A stretch of 58,460 nucleotides of DNA from positions 1 through 58,460 of IMG/VR virus record IMGVR_UViG_3300028840_003750; one strand, given 5' to 3'. The translations under genes were made by a program, and so were the position numbers. Within the stretch, counting starts at the first letter, position 1, and each line of letters opens with the position of its first letter. The notes below the pieces were generated by a model, which saw only the letters and a program-made list of their open reading frames with translations, did not search any database and was not told where the DNA came from. Positions 48,202 through 56,966 of this stretch are shown here, in pieces. Origin of the DNA: a virus.

Positions 48202-48719
48202 GACTCAACCGCTTGCTCCAGCAGGAAATCCGCCTCCCTGCGCATTTTTTCTACCGTCTCGCTTAACGGGGACGTGATCACCTTCCCCCGTGGTAGCTTA
48301 CCAATCAGCCACTTTGCTACCCTGATAGCATGACACCGCTGCATATCCAGCTCTGACCTATACCAATCCTGTACAGTAGATGTCATGAGAACAGGACCAG
48401 CTAACAGACCAAACATAGAAGCTAGCTCATCAGGTTGTCTGCCACAGTAAGCTATTAACAGCACACATCTGTGATCACGTGACATACCACGAAGTTGATC
48501 CTGTGTGCGACCTAGCTCCATTGAAAGAGACAGTAGAGATATCTGCTGAGAGTGAGCATCATCAGATGTAGCATATGTCTTGCTACCTATCTTGCCAGCC
48601 ATCATGGCGTCAACCATGATGCCCCATGAGCTGCTCAACAGTGTTGAGCCACTATAGCAGTCTATTGCCTGATAGTAGCTTCTGAGCCTAAGCTCATCTC
48701 TTCCGGTCAACCTGCTCAT
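48159..48719 (-). CDS. Hypothetical protein
   Basis: A 186-residue mostly helical protein (LSLSMELGRTQDQLRGMSRDHRCVLLIAYCGRQPDELASMFGLL). The sequence around SRDHRCVLLIAYCGR could form a helix-turn-helix like those of phage antitermination or sigma-like regulators, but similarity is weak. First gene of the late block after the tRNA region, so a late-gene regulator is possible. Confidence 0.6.
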   Translation of the reverse strand: MSRLTGRDELRLRSYYQAIDCYSGSTLLSSSWGIMVDAMMAGKIGSKTYATSDDAHSQQISLLSLSMELGRTQDQLRGMSRDHRCVLLIAYCGRQPDELASMFGLLAGPVLMTSTVQDWYRSELDMQRCHAIRVAKWLIGKLPRGKVITSPLSETVEKMRREADFLLEQAVESWETAGKRLRSGGQ

Positions 48720-49034
48720 TCAGTTAAGCTGATGCTCCTCTAGCTCTGGCATGCGTCTAAACTCACATGTCTCGTCACAGACTTATTCCAGTTGCGGCGA
48801 TAGGTGTCGGCACAACCATCTGTCTCAGATAACATGTTCAATGGCGATCGGTTGTAATTGTGGCCGGCTAAGCTGTCCTCTTGAGGTTAAGCTAAAGAAG
48901 ACATGATTGACAATCCACTACGGGTCAATGCTACCTAGCCGAACACTCCCTGTTTTTACAGACAACGTTGGCTGGATTACCTGGCAAGGGTATGGTAGCT
49001 CTGTGCCTACCTGTCGAGCTACACTATCAGCCGG
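48720..49034. other. Non-coding stretch upstream of the late block
   Basis: No convincing gene. The rightward open frame here runs into the tRNA and lacks a ribosome site. It presumably holds a late promoter on the minus strand: TTGTCA-17-TTAACC near 48895-48925 is a weak candidate only. Confidence 0.4.
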
Positions 49035-49107
49035 AGCTAACGAGTGGAATCGAACCACCAACCCGATGCTTACAAGGCATCTGCTCTGCCTATTGAGCTA
49101 CGCCAGC
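49035..49107 (-). tRNA. tRNA-Thr (TGT)
   Basis: A 73-nt cloverleaf on the minus strand. Acceptor stem GCTGGCG/CGTTAGC pairs fully with two G-U pairs. D arm GCTC-AATAGGCA-GAGC, anticodon arm GATGC-CTTGTAA-GCATC (anticodon TGT, threonine), T arm with TTCGATT loop. Discriminator T; CCA is not completely encoded (CCG follows). Confidence 0.93.
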
Positions 49108-49402
49108 ATGGCTCATCACCGCCGGTATGCGCTATTGTCGACTGCGCCTAACTTGTACCTGGCTCAAGGTAATGCTTCGGAAGCCTCCGATAAACGACAC
49201 TTCAGATCATAGGCACTTCTCCGTCTAATCTAGAGCAGCTGCAATCTACTTTTTGGTATCTACAGCAGCTGCTAAGCTAAAAATAGTTGACTACACATGA
49301 TGACCTCACGTTGCAGCGCGAGTGGTTTGCCACTTGAGACTTTCTTATAGACTGTGCCTATCCAGGTATAGTCTACCCAAGCTTAGTGTCATGTGTAATC
49401 GG
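49108..49402. other. Spacer between the two tRNA genes
   Basis: No gene supported. It contains the palindrome AGCAGCTGCT (49263-49272) with flanks similar to the -10 region of the 8.2-kb promoters, so a promoter for the threonine tRNA on the minus strand is possible. Confidence 0.35.
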
Positions 49403-49477
<75 letters not shown>

Positions 49478-49589
49478 TTAGCGCTACACGAGCTGCACCC
49501 CGTGTAGCAAGATCTCAACGCACCCAGAACCAGAAAGAACATAGGCGCGTCAAGAGCCATTGATCACTCTACCAAGTTGACGCCAGTTG

Positions 49590-49841
49590 TCAACCTAAAT
49601 CTTCGCTAGCGTCGTTTTTCTTCGGCCGCACGAGCCGCAGCCGCGGACCGCTCTCCTTCCGTACCGGTCTTACGCACCGGCGCACGTCATACGCTGAGAG
49701 CCGCCGTCGCGCCTCACCAACAGCCCGTAGCCATTCGCAGCTGTCAACATGCGAACCATTGCTCTTACACTTATGGTTACTGCAACCATTGCGGCTCAGC
49801 TCATTAAGCAGCTTCACCAGCAGCTCTCGCTCCAGAGACAT
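49590..49841 (-). CDS. Hypothetical cysteine-containing protein
   Basis: An 83-residue protein. N-terminal helix (LERELLVKLLNELSRNGCSNHKCKSNGSHVDSCEW) with a Cys/His cluster, then an Arg-rich C-terminus (ARRRLSAYDVRRCVRPVRKESGPRLRLVRPKK). It starts two bases after the previous stop. Probably nucleic-acid binding. Confidence 0.55.
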   Translation of the reverse strand: MSLERELLVKLLNELSRNGCSNHKCKSNGSHVDSCEWLRAVGEARRRLSAYDVRRCVRPVRKESGPRLRLVRPKKNDASEDLG

Positions 49842-49843
49842 AG

Positions 49844-50515
49844 CTACAGCTCTACCTTGAGCTTGTTAGCAAGCTCTGCCATACGATCCCATTTCTCTCT
49901 TCCGAAAGCCAATCCAACATGCAAAACACTTACAGCATATGAGCTGTTGGAAACCATCTCAGACACCAAGCATGCTAGCTCAAGATGTTCTTCATGCTCT
50001 TCGATGATCTCTTCACCCAACATGCCTACCATCGCTTCAATGAACCGCTGCCAATGCTTTAGCGCTTCCCTTCTTTCAGGTGACCAAAGGATCATTGGTA
50101 CACCGTCACAAGTCGGACAGCTCTCACGCTCTGCTATAGTGATCTCTACAGCCTGATAACCTGGTAGCTTGTTGCCAGGCTTTCGCTGATCATAATACAC
50201 GCGTAGCCTTTTGCTACGATCATCTATTCCAAGAAAGTCACACACGCCATCCAGACAGCTCTTTAGACTACCTGGAAGATTATCCCATGGATCAAGCTCA
50301 TTGTTGGCTATGCGCACAAGCAAAATGTCAAGCTTAACACTAGGATCTCTAAGCTTCTGCTGTAGCTCGATAACATCATATCTCAAGCGCAAAGAATCAC
50401 GAACAGGTCTCCGCTGTCTCTTGGCTTTTTTACCAACTACATTATAATGATCCTTCTTGTTGGCACGTGATTCTAGTATGAGTGGTATCTCAATCGGACC
50501 TATCAGAATCATCAT
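49844..50515 (-). CDS. Hypothetical protein
   Basis: A 223-residue protein with a hydrophobic N-terminal segment (MMILIGPIEIPLIL) followed by a basic stretch (ESRANKKD and GKKAKRQRRPVRD), a helical middle, a CPTCDGVP motif and an acidic helical end (IEAMVGMLGEEIIEEHEEHLELACLVSEMV). ATG 50515 is chosen over an upstream TTG. No family recognised. Confidence 0.6.
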   Translation of the reverse strand: MMILIGPIEIPLILESRANKKDHYNVVGKKAKRQRRPVRDSLRLRYDVIELQQKLRDPSVKLDILLVRIANNELDPWDNLPGSLKSCLDGVCDFLGIDDRSKRLRVYYDQRKPGNKLPGYQAVEITIAERESCPTCDGVPMILWSPERREALKHWQRFIEAMVGMLGEEIIEEHEEHLELACLVSEMVSNSSYAVSVLHVGLAFGREKWDRMAELANKLKVEL

Positions 50516-50522
50516 TAAACCA

Positions 50523-50963
50523 CTAAAAAGCAAGAGACGACTGATCGTAAGCTATAATACCAAACCCACATCTTCGAGCATTATCAGTAGCCTCACGAAC
50601 AGTTTCCCAAGAACCGTAAATCTCGCTAGGATCAACAGAATCATAGAATCCATAACCTGAATCCTTAGACGTCACAACGGCTGCAACACCATAGTCCTTA
50701 TACACTTCAACATCAGCTGCAAAAGCAGATGCTTGCTTGCTAGGCATACCTATAGTACGAGCATACCTATACCGTCGCACAAGATTATCTTCGGCAAGCT
50801 CCTGCTCCTGACATCTCCTGCATAGTGGATGCTTCAGCCTCTCTTTAAGCATGAATACGCTAGGAGCTATCGCACCTAGCAGCCCAACCACAATAACAGG
50901 ATTCTTGCTAGCACAACTGGCGCATAACCCTTGCAAAACTCTCACAAGCTCATACCACTTCAT
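50523..50963 (-). CDS. Membrane-anchored small protein with zinc-like motif
   Basis: A 146-residue protein. Residues 15-35 contain CASC and a membrane segment (PVIVVGLLGAIAPSVFML), followed by CRRCQEQE, so a CxxC pair lies on each side of the helix. The C-terminal half is soluble. ATG 50963 with GGAGAG upstream overlaps the end of the SLOG gene by 14 bp. Function unknown. Confidence 0.6.
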   Translation of the reverse strand: MKWYELVRVLQGLCASCASKNPVIVVGLLGAIAPSVFMLKERLKHPLCRRCQEQELAEDNLVRRYRYARTIGMPSKQASAFAADVEVYKDYGVAAVVTSKDSGYGFYDSVDPSEIYGSWETVREATDNARRCGFGIIAYDQSSLAF

Positions 50964-51345
50964 ACCGTTTCTCTCCGTATACCCAAACGTCAAAATCATT
51001 GCACCTAGCAATGTTGATCATATGCCATGTACCATTGCTACCAGGAAGTGGAAACCCAAGAACCTTACACCAGTATCCACAATCCCTAAGATATTTCAAA
51101 ACCTCTACCATACGAGTGTTTCTCTTAGGGCCGGCTAATCTGCCTTCTAGCTCCCACCGGGCAGCCATTGGTAAAACAGACCAGCGATATTCGCTTGCTA
51201 TGATTCCAGCAATCCTATCAACACCACGACAATCACCATGTATCAGCACATGGTGCACACCACGTTCATAGTGCGCCATCATCTGATCGTGGATTACCGT
51301 TCTGTCAACCCAGTCTCTGCTTCCTGTTACAAGGATTGCTTTCAT
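50950..51345 (-). CDS. SLOG-family (YspA/DUF2493-like) protein
   Basis: A 131-residue Rossmann-like protein: MKAILVTGSRDWVDRTVIHDQM at the start, VLIHGDCRGVDRIAGIIASE in the centre and GPKRNTRMV later. These glycine motifs and the GxxxGxD pattern match the YspA-type SLOG group, thought to bind nucleotides or NAD-derived signals. ATG 51345 starts on an ATGA overlap with the replication gene. Its ligand in this phage is unknown. Confidence 0.78.
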   Translation of the reverse strand: MKAILVTGSRDWVDRTVIHDQMMAHYERGVHHVLIHGDCRGVDRIAGIIASEYRWSVLPMAARWELEGRLAGPKRNTRMVEVLKYLRDCGYWCKVLGFPLPGSNGTWHMINIARCNDFDVWVYGEKRYEVV

Positions 51346-53096
51346 CAGCTTTCTTTCAGTGATTCCTTGAACCACTTGCAATCAAGACTGTTGTGCGTAT
51401 CAGTTTCACAGCTATCACACCAAAGCGCACTTGGCTCAGGCCTTACCTTAGCTCCACCTATAGCCATATCACCCCCCAGCTTCTTGATGAGCTGTCCTGC
51501 TTGCTCAGGTGCTTGCTGTTTAGTAAAAGGCTTACTTGTAACATCAGAGCTAACCGAAAGCGTATTGGTCATCTCTTGCAAGGTAGCACGTCTGGTTTTC
51601 GGATCTGGCCCGGAAGGTGGAACATATCTCTCTTTCTTCCTAGGCTTAACTGGCTCTTCTCTTTCTTTGGCCTTAGCCCTAGCTGATGCATACTCATGCT
51701 CATGCATGGCTGTCAGATGACGTAAGTGCTTGATGCATTCCCTGCCTGACTTAAGCTCACCAGTCTCAAGCTTGTGATCTTGGGCCTCTTGTGCAACTAT
51801 ACCGATACACTCGAAAACACGTTCAACTGTTAGCTTGTTTGGACTGTTAGGTCCTAGCCTAGCAGCATGCCAGTTTGCTACACCTACCCTGTCACCTATC
51901 CCGTCTAGGGTGGCATGGGACAGCAATGCTTCGAGGATAGCTTGCGCTCGCTCATCATTAATACCAGGTGATAAGCCATCATGCCTTGCCATCTGCTTTC
52001 CCAGCTGGTGACACGCGCTACACAACTTGCCGTTTCCCCGATAGCGATCTTGTGCTCGACCGCATCGTCGGCAGCTGCCCTGAGAGCCGTCAGAAGGGCT
52101 CGGAGACTCTGAGGGGTCAGAGCTAGGGTCGACCCCGGATCGACGCGTCTCGGGCGAAGTCTGGCTGAGTGTTGCGGGATCCTGCCCCAGCTGCTCGGCG
52201 AGCCGCCGTCGCTTGTGCTCTCGGCAGGCTTGCTGAGCTTCACCCCTGGAGCCGTAGGTATCGCATTTCTTGCAGATGCCTGTTGGATCTGGAAAAAGCC
52301 GACCTAGGTGCTTCGCAGCCCAGTTGACTTCTGTCTCGTCACCTTGACGAATCCGCCGAGAAACGTAAACCGTGTAGTCTCCACAGTCAGAAACCCACTC
52401 ATCGCCCCGCTTGCGAAAAGCCATCAGAACCTTCTTCGCCGTCGTCTTACGCGCGCGTGCGCGCGAACCCTTCGACGTAGGAGAAGGGTTATTTGCTTCT
52501 GCTTCTGCTTCTGCTTCTGCTTGTGTGATGTTACATGACGGATACGTGACGTCACGGTGTGACGTTTCAGCGCGTAGCTGTCTTTCCCTTTCCCGCTTTG
52601 CTTCGATGCGAGCAAGAGCAGCTGCGGGGGATTCTGAGCCCTGATGGAGGTATAGATCTTTCAATCTTCTTTTTCTATCTCGATACCGCCTAGCACGATC
52701 AGCTGCGGTGTGATCTTTTTCCCGATACTTGTCAAAATTCAAAACGATATAGCCACCGGAAACCCTAGCCATACGGCGACCATCAAACTCAGGAGACCTT
52801 GACTCTGGATCCGGACTACACAGAACCTTAAGGGCTTTGATACCCTTATCTCGATCCACTCCTGCTCTGTTAGCTATACCAGGTCCAGCAGCTTCAACGA
52901 AGCCATACCATCCACGTGGTATAATCCAGCTATCAGGATCTAAAGAATCAACCTTAAGAGGCTCTGTTTCAGCTTTTAACTCTCTAGGTTTAGCCATAAG
53001 TAAAGCTGTGATGAATATGTCACGCTCTGTCTTCATAACCCAGAGCGAGCTATCTAGAATCCCTGTGTCTAGCTTAACATATGGCATCGGTATCAC
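51345..53096 (-). CDS. Replication initiator-like protein
   Basis: A 583-residue protein. The N-terminal YVKLDTGILDSSLWVMKTERDIFITALLMAKP through YIVLNFDKYREKDHTAADRARRYRDRKRR resembles the winged-helix of phage replisome organisers (DnaD/O-like). An Ala-Glu repeat (QAEAEAEAEANN), a basic patch and three Cys motifs (CKKC, CRRC-x-CSAC and CDSC) follow. The GTGA overlap favours GTG 53096; ATG 53087 is the alternative. It may load the host helicase. Internal DNA contains possible origin elements. Confidence 0.65.
   Translation of the reverse strand: MIPMPYVKLDTGILDSSLWVMKTERDIFITALLMAKPRELKAETEPLKVDSLDPDSWIIPRGWYGFVEAAGPGIANRAGVDRDKGIKALKVLCSPDPESRSPEFDGRRMARVSGGYIVLNFDKYREKDHTAADRARRYRDRKRRLKDLYLHQGSESPAAALARIEAKRERERQLRAETSHRDVTYPSCNITQAEAEAEAEANNPSPTSKGSRARARKTTAKKVLMAFRKRGDEWVSDCGDYTVYVSRRIRQGDETEVNWAAKHLGRLFPDPTGICKKCDTYGSRGEAQQACREHKRRRLAEQLGQDPATLSQTSPETRRSGVDPSSDPSESPSPSDGSQGSCRRCGRAQDRYRGNGKLCSACHQLGKQMARHDGLSPGINDERAQAILEALLSHATLDGIGDRVGVANWHAARLGPNSPNKLTVERVFECIGIVAQEAQDHKLETGELKSGRECIKHLRHLTAMHEHEYASARAKAKEREEPVKPRKKERYVPPSGPDPKTRRATLQEMTNTLSVSSDVTSKPFTKQQAPEQAGQLIKKLGGDMAIGGAKVRPEPSALWCDSCETDTHNSLDCKWFKESLKES
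52449..52564. other. Possible replication origin elements inside the initiator gene
   Basis: In sequence: an alternating purine-pyrimidine tract ACGCGCGCGTGCGCGCG (52449-52465), a hexamer tract GCTTCT repeated four times plus one variant (52495-52524), a 12-bp palindrome CGTGACGTCACG (52545-52556) and a further GTGACG. Lambdoid phages carry the origin as repeats inside gene O, so a similar role is possible. Confidence 0.4.
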
Positions 53097-53533
53097 ATAT
53101 CTGAAAGCACAGATTCCCAGGAGATAAGTATCTTCTCAGTTGACCATGGTTCAATATGTATGATGCTCCAGTCTATACCAGCATCATACTCCCATCCGTA
53201 GTCAGTCCAGTGCTTGGTAGCCCAGTATGTGGCGTAAACCAAGAACGGCTGCTCTGGTGCTACGCCTAGCTCAAGCATCTGCTTTACTACAGCTTCTTTA
53301 GGCGTTCCACTGAAACAATATTGGTACCCAAGCAACGCATCTAGCAAACCTACTGATTCGATCTCGTGGTATAGCCAATGGTTTACCGGTGGACCATGAG
53401 ACTCTAGATCGCAATATGTATCAAACTCAAGGTCACTAGGTGTGATGCTTACTTTGAAGATCGCCACATCTTGAGTATATATAGCATCGTCGTATAGCAC
53501 AACTAGGTGTGCCTCATTCTCACACATAAGCAT
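53093..53533 (-). CDS. Hypothetical acidic protein
   Basis: A 146-residue acidic protein with many aromatic residues (YATYWATKHWTDYGWEYDAGIDWSIIHIEPWS). No recognised family. AAGG lies seven bases before the ATG. Overlaps the replication gene by GTGA, so it is coupled to it. Confidence 0.6.
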   Translation of the reverse strand: MLMCENEAHLVVLYDDAIYTQDVAIFKVSITPSDLEFDTYCDLESHGPPVNHWLYHEIESVGLLDALLGYQYCFSGTPKEAVVKQMLELGVAPEQPFLVYATYWATKHWTDYGWEYDAGIDWSIIHIEPWSTEKILISWESVLSDM

Positions 53534-53536
53534 TAG

Positions 53537-53791
53537 CTACCTTCGCCATGGTCCAAAGCTATTAGCCATCGTTGTCCCCATAGCATCGACCGGCGTCTCA
53601 ACCTGTACCCCTCTTGCCTTCATTGCATCGAGAGCTTCTTGCTCATCTTCTAATATTTGCTCATCATGACATTGCTTATGCACATCGTGCTCATGACCAT
53701 CATCTCCGGTTATGGTTATGTATTGACGGCCACCAGCATTCAGCTTTCGAGAGCAATACCAGCAGAAAACTGTCTTTGCTTTTGGTTTCAT
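53537..53791 (-). CDS. Zinc-binding hypothetical protein
   Basis: An 84-residue protein with a CWYCSRKLNAGGRQYITITGDDGHEHDVHKQC finger, similar to the CxxC-x(20-25)-HxxC treble-clef-like modules of prokaryotic adaptor proteins. A helical acidic tail follows. ATGA start overlap. Confidence 0.65.
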   Translation of the reverse strand: MKPKAKTVFCWYCSRKLNAGGRQYITITGDDGHEHDVHKQCHDEQILEDEQEALDAMKARGVQVETPVDAMGTTMANSFGPWRR

Positions 53792-54000
53792 CTTATACCT
53801 GGAAGCTTTTCACCGATGTAATCAGGTAGCTCCTCTATTGCCTTACGCTCAAGTCTTTGCTCAAGCTCTCTTGCTCTACGTATAGCATCGTTCAGCTTAA
53901 CCATTTGGTTAATCTTATACTCTCCTGGTGAAGCATCCAATCCGTCAATCAATATACGGAGAATCTCAGCCAGCTCTGCTTTTGATACACCTAGTCCCAT
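53788..54000 (-). CDS. Small coiled-coil protein
   Basis: A 70-residue helical protein (SKAELAEILRILIDGLDA and DAIRRARELEQRLERKAIEEL). It overlaps both neighbours. Probably oligomeric; function unknown. Confidence 0.6.
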   Translation of the reverse strand: MGLGVSKAELAEILRILIDGLDASPGEYKINQMVKLNDAIRRARELEQRLERKAIEELPDYIGEKLPGIR

Positions 54001-54563
54001 ACGTCTAGATCCTTTAATGGTCTGAGCTTGGTTTCCTTTTTGAGGCCAATATCATCTGGACTAAATGGCTGTCCACTTTGCGAGCTTCCAATGCAAAAGA
54101 AACGCCTCCCACATTGAGCTGCCCATGAATCAATCATTCTCAATCTGCTTAGTATGAGACTCAAGGGAAGTGATGATCCCCATGCTCCAACAACCACTTT
54201 ACCACGCCGTATACCTTCTCTTAGATACAAATCTGCACAACAGCCAATTAGCTCAACACCTGAGCCGGACATTGTCTGAATTGATTCAGGACCAGCAACC
54301 ATGCGGGAGAATAGAAACACAGCAATGAATCCGCCAAAGCGAATCTTGAACATATTGGACGCTGTCTGACTCCAATGTTTCAAACGTCTGATAGTACGAT
54401 CGTATATATGGTTGCTGTCTTTGATACCCGGATTGCTAGAGTTTGGTGCAGTTGGGTGCAGTAGTATCCACGTGATCAGATCTCCTTGACCCTCCCATAT
54501 ACATGACAGCTCATAGCAGTGAGGCGGATTGACAACTTCCAATATACTGTCTTTGGTTTTCAT
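53991..54563 (-). CDS. DUF1643-family protein
   Basis: A 190-residue protein. LITWILLHPTAPNSSNPGIKDSNHIYDRTIRRLKHWSQTASNMF, GGFIAVFLFSRMVAGPESIQTM and VVVGAWGS match the DUF1643 layout (LNPS-x-D-xT..R, NLFaxxaTxP, aWG, CLGxtxxGxPxHP; here IGSSQSGQPFSP). The family is of unknown activity and is often near DNA modification genes, as here. ATGA overlap with the methyltransferase gene. Confidence 0.72.
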   Translation of the reverse strand: MKTKDSILEVVNPPHCYELSCIWEGQGDLITWILLHPTAPNSSNPGIKDSNHIYDRTIRRLKHWSQTASNMFKIRFGGFIAVFLFSRMVAGPESIQTMSGSGVELIGCCADLYLREGIRRGKVVVGAWGSSLPLSLILSRLRMIDSWAAQCGRRFFCIGSSQSGQPFSPDDIGLKKETKLRPLKDLDVWD

Positions 54564-55534
54564 AAAATCCCTGGCAATCCAATTTGAACGGCCTTGCTAA
54601 TGTTCACAACACTTGCCTTGTAGTATGACTCTTTCAGCTCGATTGAGATCCCACGTCTAGGTGGATCCATACGACGAGCTTGATATACAGTTGAGCCAAT
54701 ACCACCAAACGGATCAAGCACGATGTCATCAGGGTTGGAGTAGAGGAAAAGCGCACGCTCTATGATCTGCAGCGGCATAGCACATACATGCTTAGCATCA
54801 TCATGGTGGCGAGCAGCTCTGACATTAAGAGTGTCGGCTACGTTGATATCAGTCCAAACAGGGCTAGCAATTCGTTGCCAACGCTGATGTGAAAGCTTGT
54901 CACCTGGGTACTTGGTAGGATCTGGCTCATCAAACCCTACCCAATGATCGACACCATTAGGGTGAGCTATAGGCTCTTCATTATCACCTGGCTTTCGAAA
55001 ACAGATTAGCCATGATGGCATGCCAGCTCCACACCGTGAGCTGTCTTTGCAAAGCTGCTTATGAAGCAATCTTAACGCCTTGGTTCGCTGCATTTCTAGC
55101 AATGGATCTCGCCATGTAACGAATTCGCTATGAAAGATGAACCCACACTCCTCCATAGCATAGATGGTATGACCCCTGAGATCCTTAACTCCGATATAGC
55201 CATCCCTGCAAAGCATTGCAGGTACATTCTGCACGTCAATACAGACAATGCGACCTGGCTTCATAACACGAATAAGCTGGCCGAATATGAGTCCGAGGTG
55301 TTCCCAGAATTGCTCAATGGTTGAATTGCCAACATCTCGCTCTGAGTCAGTGTAGACATAGAGATCAAGGAATGGTATAGACGTGCATACCATTCCGATC
55401 GAGCTATCCGGCAAGGCGCGAAGCACAACCACGCTATCACCATGATAGATAGCATAGCTGTCTGTCACACATTGATTGAGCACAAGGTGACTACCGGGTT
55501 TTCCAGAAACGTCTGTGAAGTTGATTGCTGTCAT
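54560..55534 (-). CDS. DNA methyltransferase with SIPF motif
   Basis: A 324-residue N4/N6-type DNA methyltransferase of the circularly permuted (beta) order: the catalytic motif TSIPF precedes the SAM-binding DPFGGIGSTVYQARRM. SIPF replaces the usual (D/N/S)PP(Y/F) and is seen in other phage enzymes paired with a helicase. ATG 55534 is chosen for AGGAG at six bases and the ATGA overlap with the helicase stop. Likely protects phage DNA or regulates replication. Confidence 0.82.
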   Translation of the reverse strand: MTAINFTDVSGKPGSHLVLNQCVTDSYAIYHGDSVVVLRALPDSSIGMVCTSIPFLDLYVYTDSERDVGNSTIEQFWEHLGLIFGQLIRVMKPGRIVCIDVQNVPAMLCRDGYIGVKDLRGHTIYAMEECGFIFHSEFVTWRDPLLEMQRTKALRLLHKQLCKDSSRCGAGMPSWLICFRKPGDNEEPIAHPNGVDHWVGFDEPDPTKYPGDKLSHQRWQRIASPVWTDINVADTLNVRAARHHDDAKHVCAMPLQIIERALFLYSNPDDIVLDPFGGIGSTVYQARRMDPPRRGISIELKESYYKASVVNISKAVQIGLPGIL

Positions 55535-56961
55535 CTTATCTCCTGACTTGTCAACCATGATGGTATCGTCATATTAACATTAGGCTCATAGGCAACGGTT
55601 TTCTTCTCAGATCTTTGAAGATTGGCACGATTGAGATCTCTCATGTGCCTCACCATCTCAGCTGCCATTTCAGCTGCCTGTTTCTTCTTACGAGCCAAGT
55701 TGGCAATTATTGCACCATCAGCATCAGTGCCAATCATGTGACTATGCACTGTCCGGTTTTGCCCGAATCGATGACAGCGTCTCTCAGCCTGATAGGTCTT
55801 TTCCCAGCTATTGCTAAGACCCACGAAGATCATTAAAGCGCAGTTTTGGAAGTTCATTCCAAGACCTGCAATCTCAGTTTTGGTTATGAGACCCTGATAT
55901 TTACCTTCAGCAAAAGCGAAAAGCCGATCCTCTTTCTCTCTAATTGGCATTGTGCCCCTTACTTCTACAGCAGAAGGTATAGCTTTAGCAAGAGCACTAC
56001 TCTCATCGTTGAGAGCACACCAGACTATGAATGGTTCATCACAGCTTTTTGCAATACGAGCTGCTTCATTTACCCGTTGAGCTATAGTAGCTCTCCGGAC
56101 TTTGGTTTGCTTTTGCATTCCCCTTGCTTCCTCTGTCCAAAGCTTTAGCTGCTTATCATCAGGGCTAATAACGCTGTGAGCAATCGATCCATTTAGCTTT
56201 ACAATGTGAGCATGGGTTTGCAAAGGTGGTAGAATGAATCCCTCATCGCTGTAACCTAGATCACCAGGCGTTCGAAGATAGATAGCCCAGCTCGATAGCC
56301 ATTCCCAGAATCTTTTTCGAGCATGCCCAAGAAGCTGTCTATCCTGAGTTGAGGTTTTACCTTTGGAAAAGAAAGTGGCCTCCATCTCTGGTAGGGTCAT
56401 AAGCCCAAGCCAATCGGATTGTCCGGCAAGCTCTTTCAGATCATTGGGGGCTGGCGTAGCAGATCCGGCAATCTTGAATGGCACATGCCTACAACGCTCT
56501 ACCATCTCCTGCCTTGTTTTGCCGTTGAAGTTTTTGAAGATTGAGCTTTCGTCTGCTCCTACTCCAACGAAGTGTCCAAAGTCGAATAGGTGAGCACGCT
56601 CATAGTTGGTCACATAGATACTACAATCATCTGTACAATGATCCTGTGACCATACACGTTTGCACGGTATACCAAACTTGCGCCCTTCTGCCTCAAACTG
56701 AGGAGCAACTGCACATGGTGTTAGGATAAGAACCTTGCCCCCAGTATACTCAGCTACCAATCTGGCCCATTCAAGAAACTGCAGAGTCTTTCCGAGTCCA
56801 CAATCCTCGAAGATGGCACCCTTCCCGATACGAGCTGCCCATCTGACCACATCACGTTGAAAGGGGAACAGTCGATCGTTTATATCTCCCGGACGCTCGA
56901 TGCCAGATGCTTTGACGATCAGCCGCTTTGACTCTAAAAATTGCTTATAGCTATTGGGCAT
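55531..56961 (-). CDS. SNF2-type helicase/translocase
   Basis: A 476-residue superfamily 2 ATPase: LFPFQRDVVRWAARIGKGAIFEDCGLGKTLQ with Walker A GLGKT, VLILTPCAVAPQFE, GADESS in place of DEAH, GSATPAPND, and C-terminal motifs V-VI (IAGLGMNFQNC... SWEKTYQAERRCHRFGQ). The FGQ ending is typical of SNF2 arginine-finger motifs. Overlaps the methyltransferase gene, so they form a coupled pair, possibly a modification system or a replication-associated translocase. Confidence 0.85.
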   Translation of the reverse strand: MPNSYKQFLESKRLIVKASGIERPGDINDRLFPFQRDVVRWAARIGKGAIFEDCGLGKTLQFLEWARLVAEYTGGKVLILTPCAVAPQFEAEGRKFGIPCKRVWSQDHCTDDCSIYVTNYERAHLFDFGHFVGVGADESSIFKNFNGKTRQEMVERCRHVPFKIAGSATPAPNDLKELAGQSDWLGLMTLPEMEATFFSKGKTSTQDRQLLGHARKRFWEWLSSWAIYLRTPGDLGYSDEGFILPPLQTHAHIVKLNGSIAHSVISPDDKQLKLWTEEARGMQKQTKVRRATIAQRVNEAARIAKSCDEPFIVWCALNDESSALAKAIPSAVEVRGTMPIREKEDRLFAFAEGKYQGLITKTEIAGLGMNFQNCALMIFVGLSNSWEKTYQAERRCHRFGQNRTVHSHMIGTDADGAIIANLARKKKQAAEMAAEMVRHMRDLNRANLQRSEKKTVAYEPNVNMTIPSWLTSQEIR

Positions 56962-56966
56962 TGTTG

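Noticed and set aside
48907-49212. Rightward 101-codon frame
   Set aside because: It runs across the tRNA-Thr gene in antisense, has no ribosome site and no protein-like features.
49590-49840. CRISPR or other spaced repeats around the tRNA genes
   Set aside because: No regularly spaced direct repeats were found here or elsewhere in the window.
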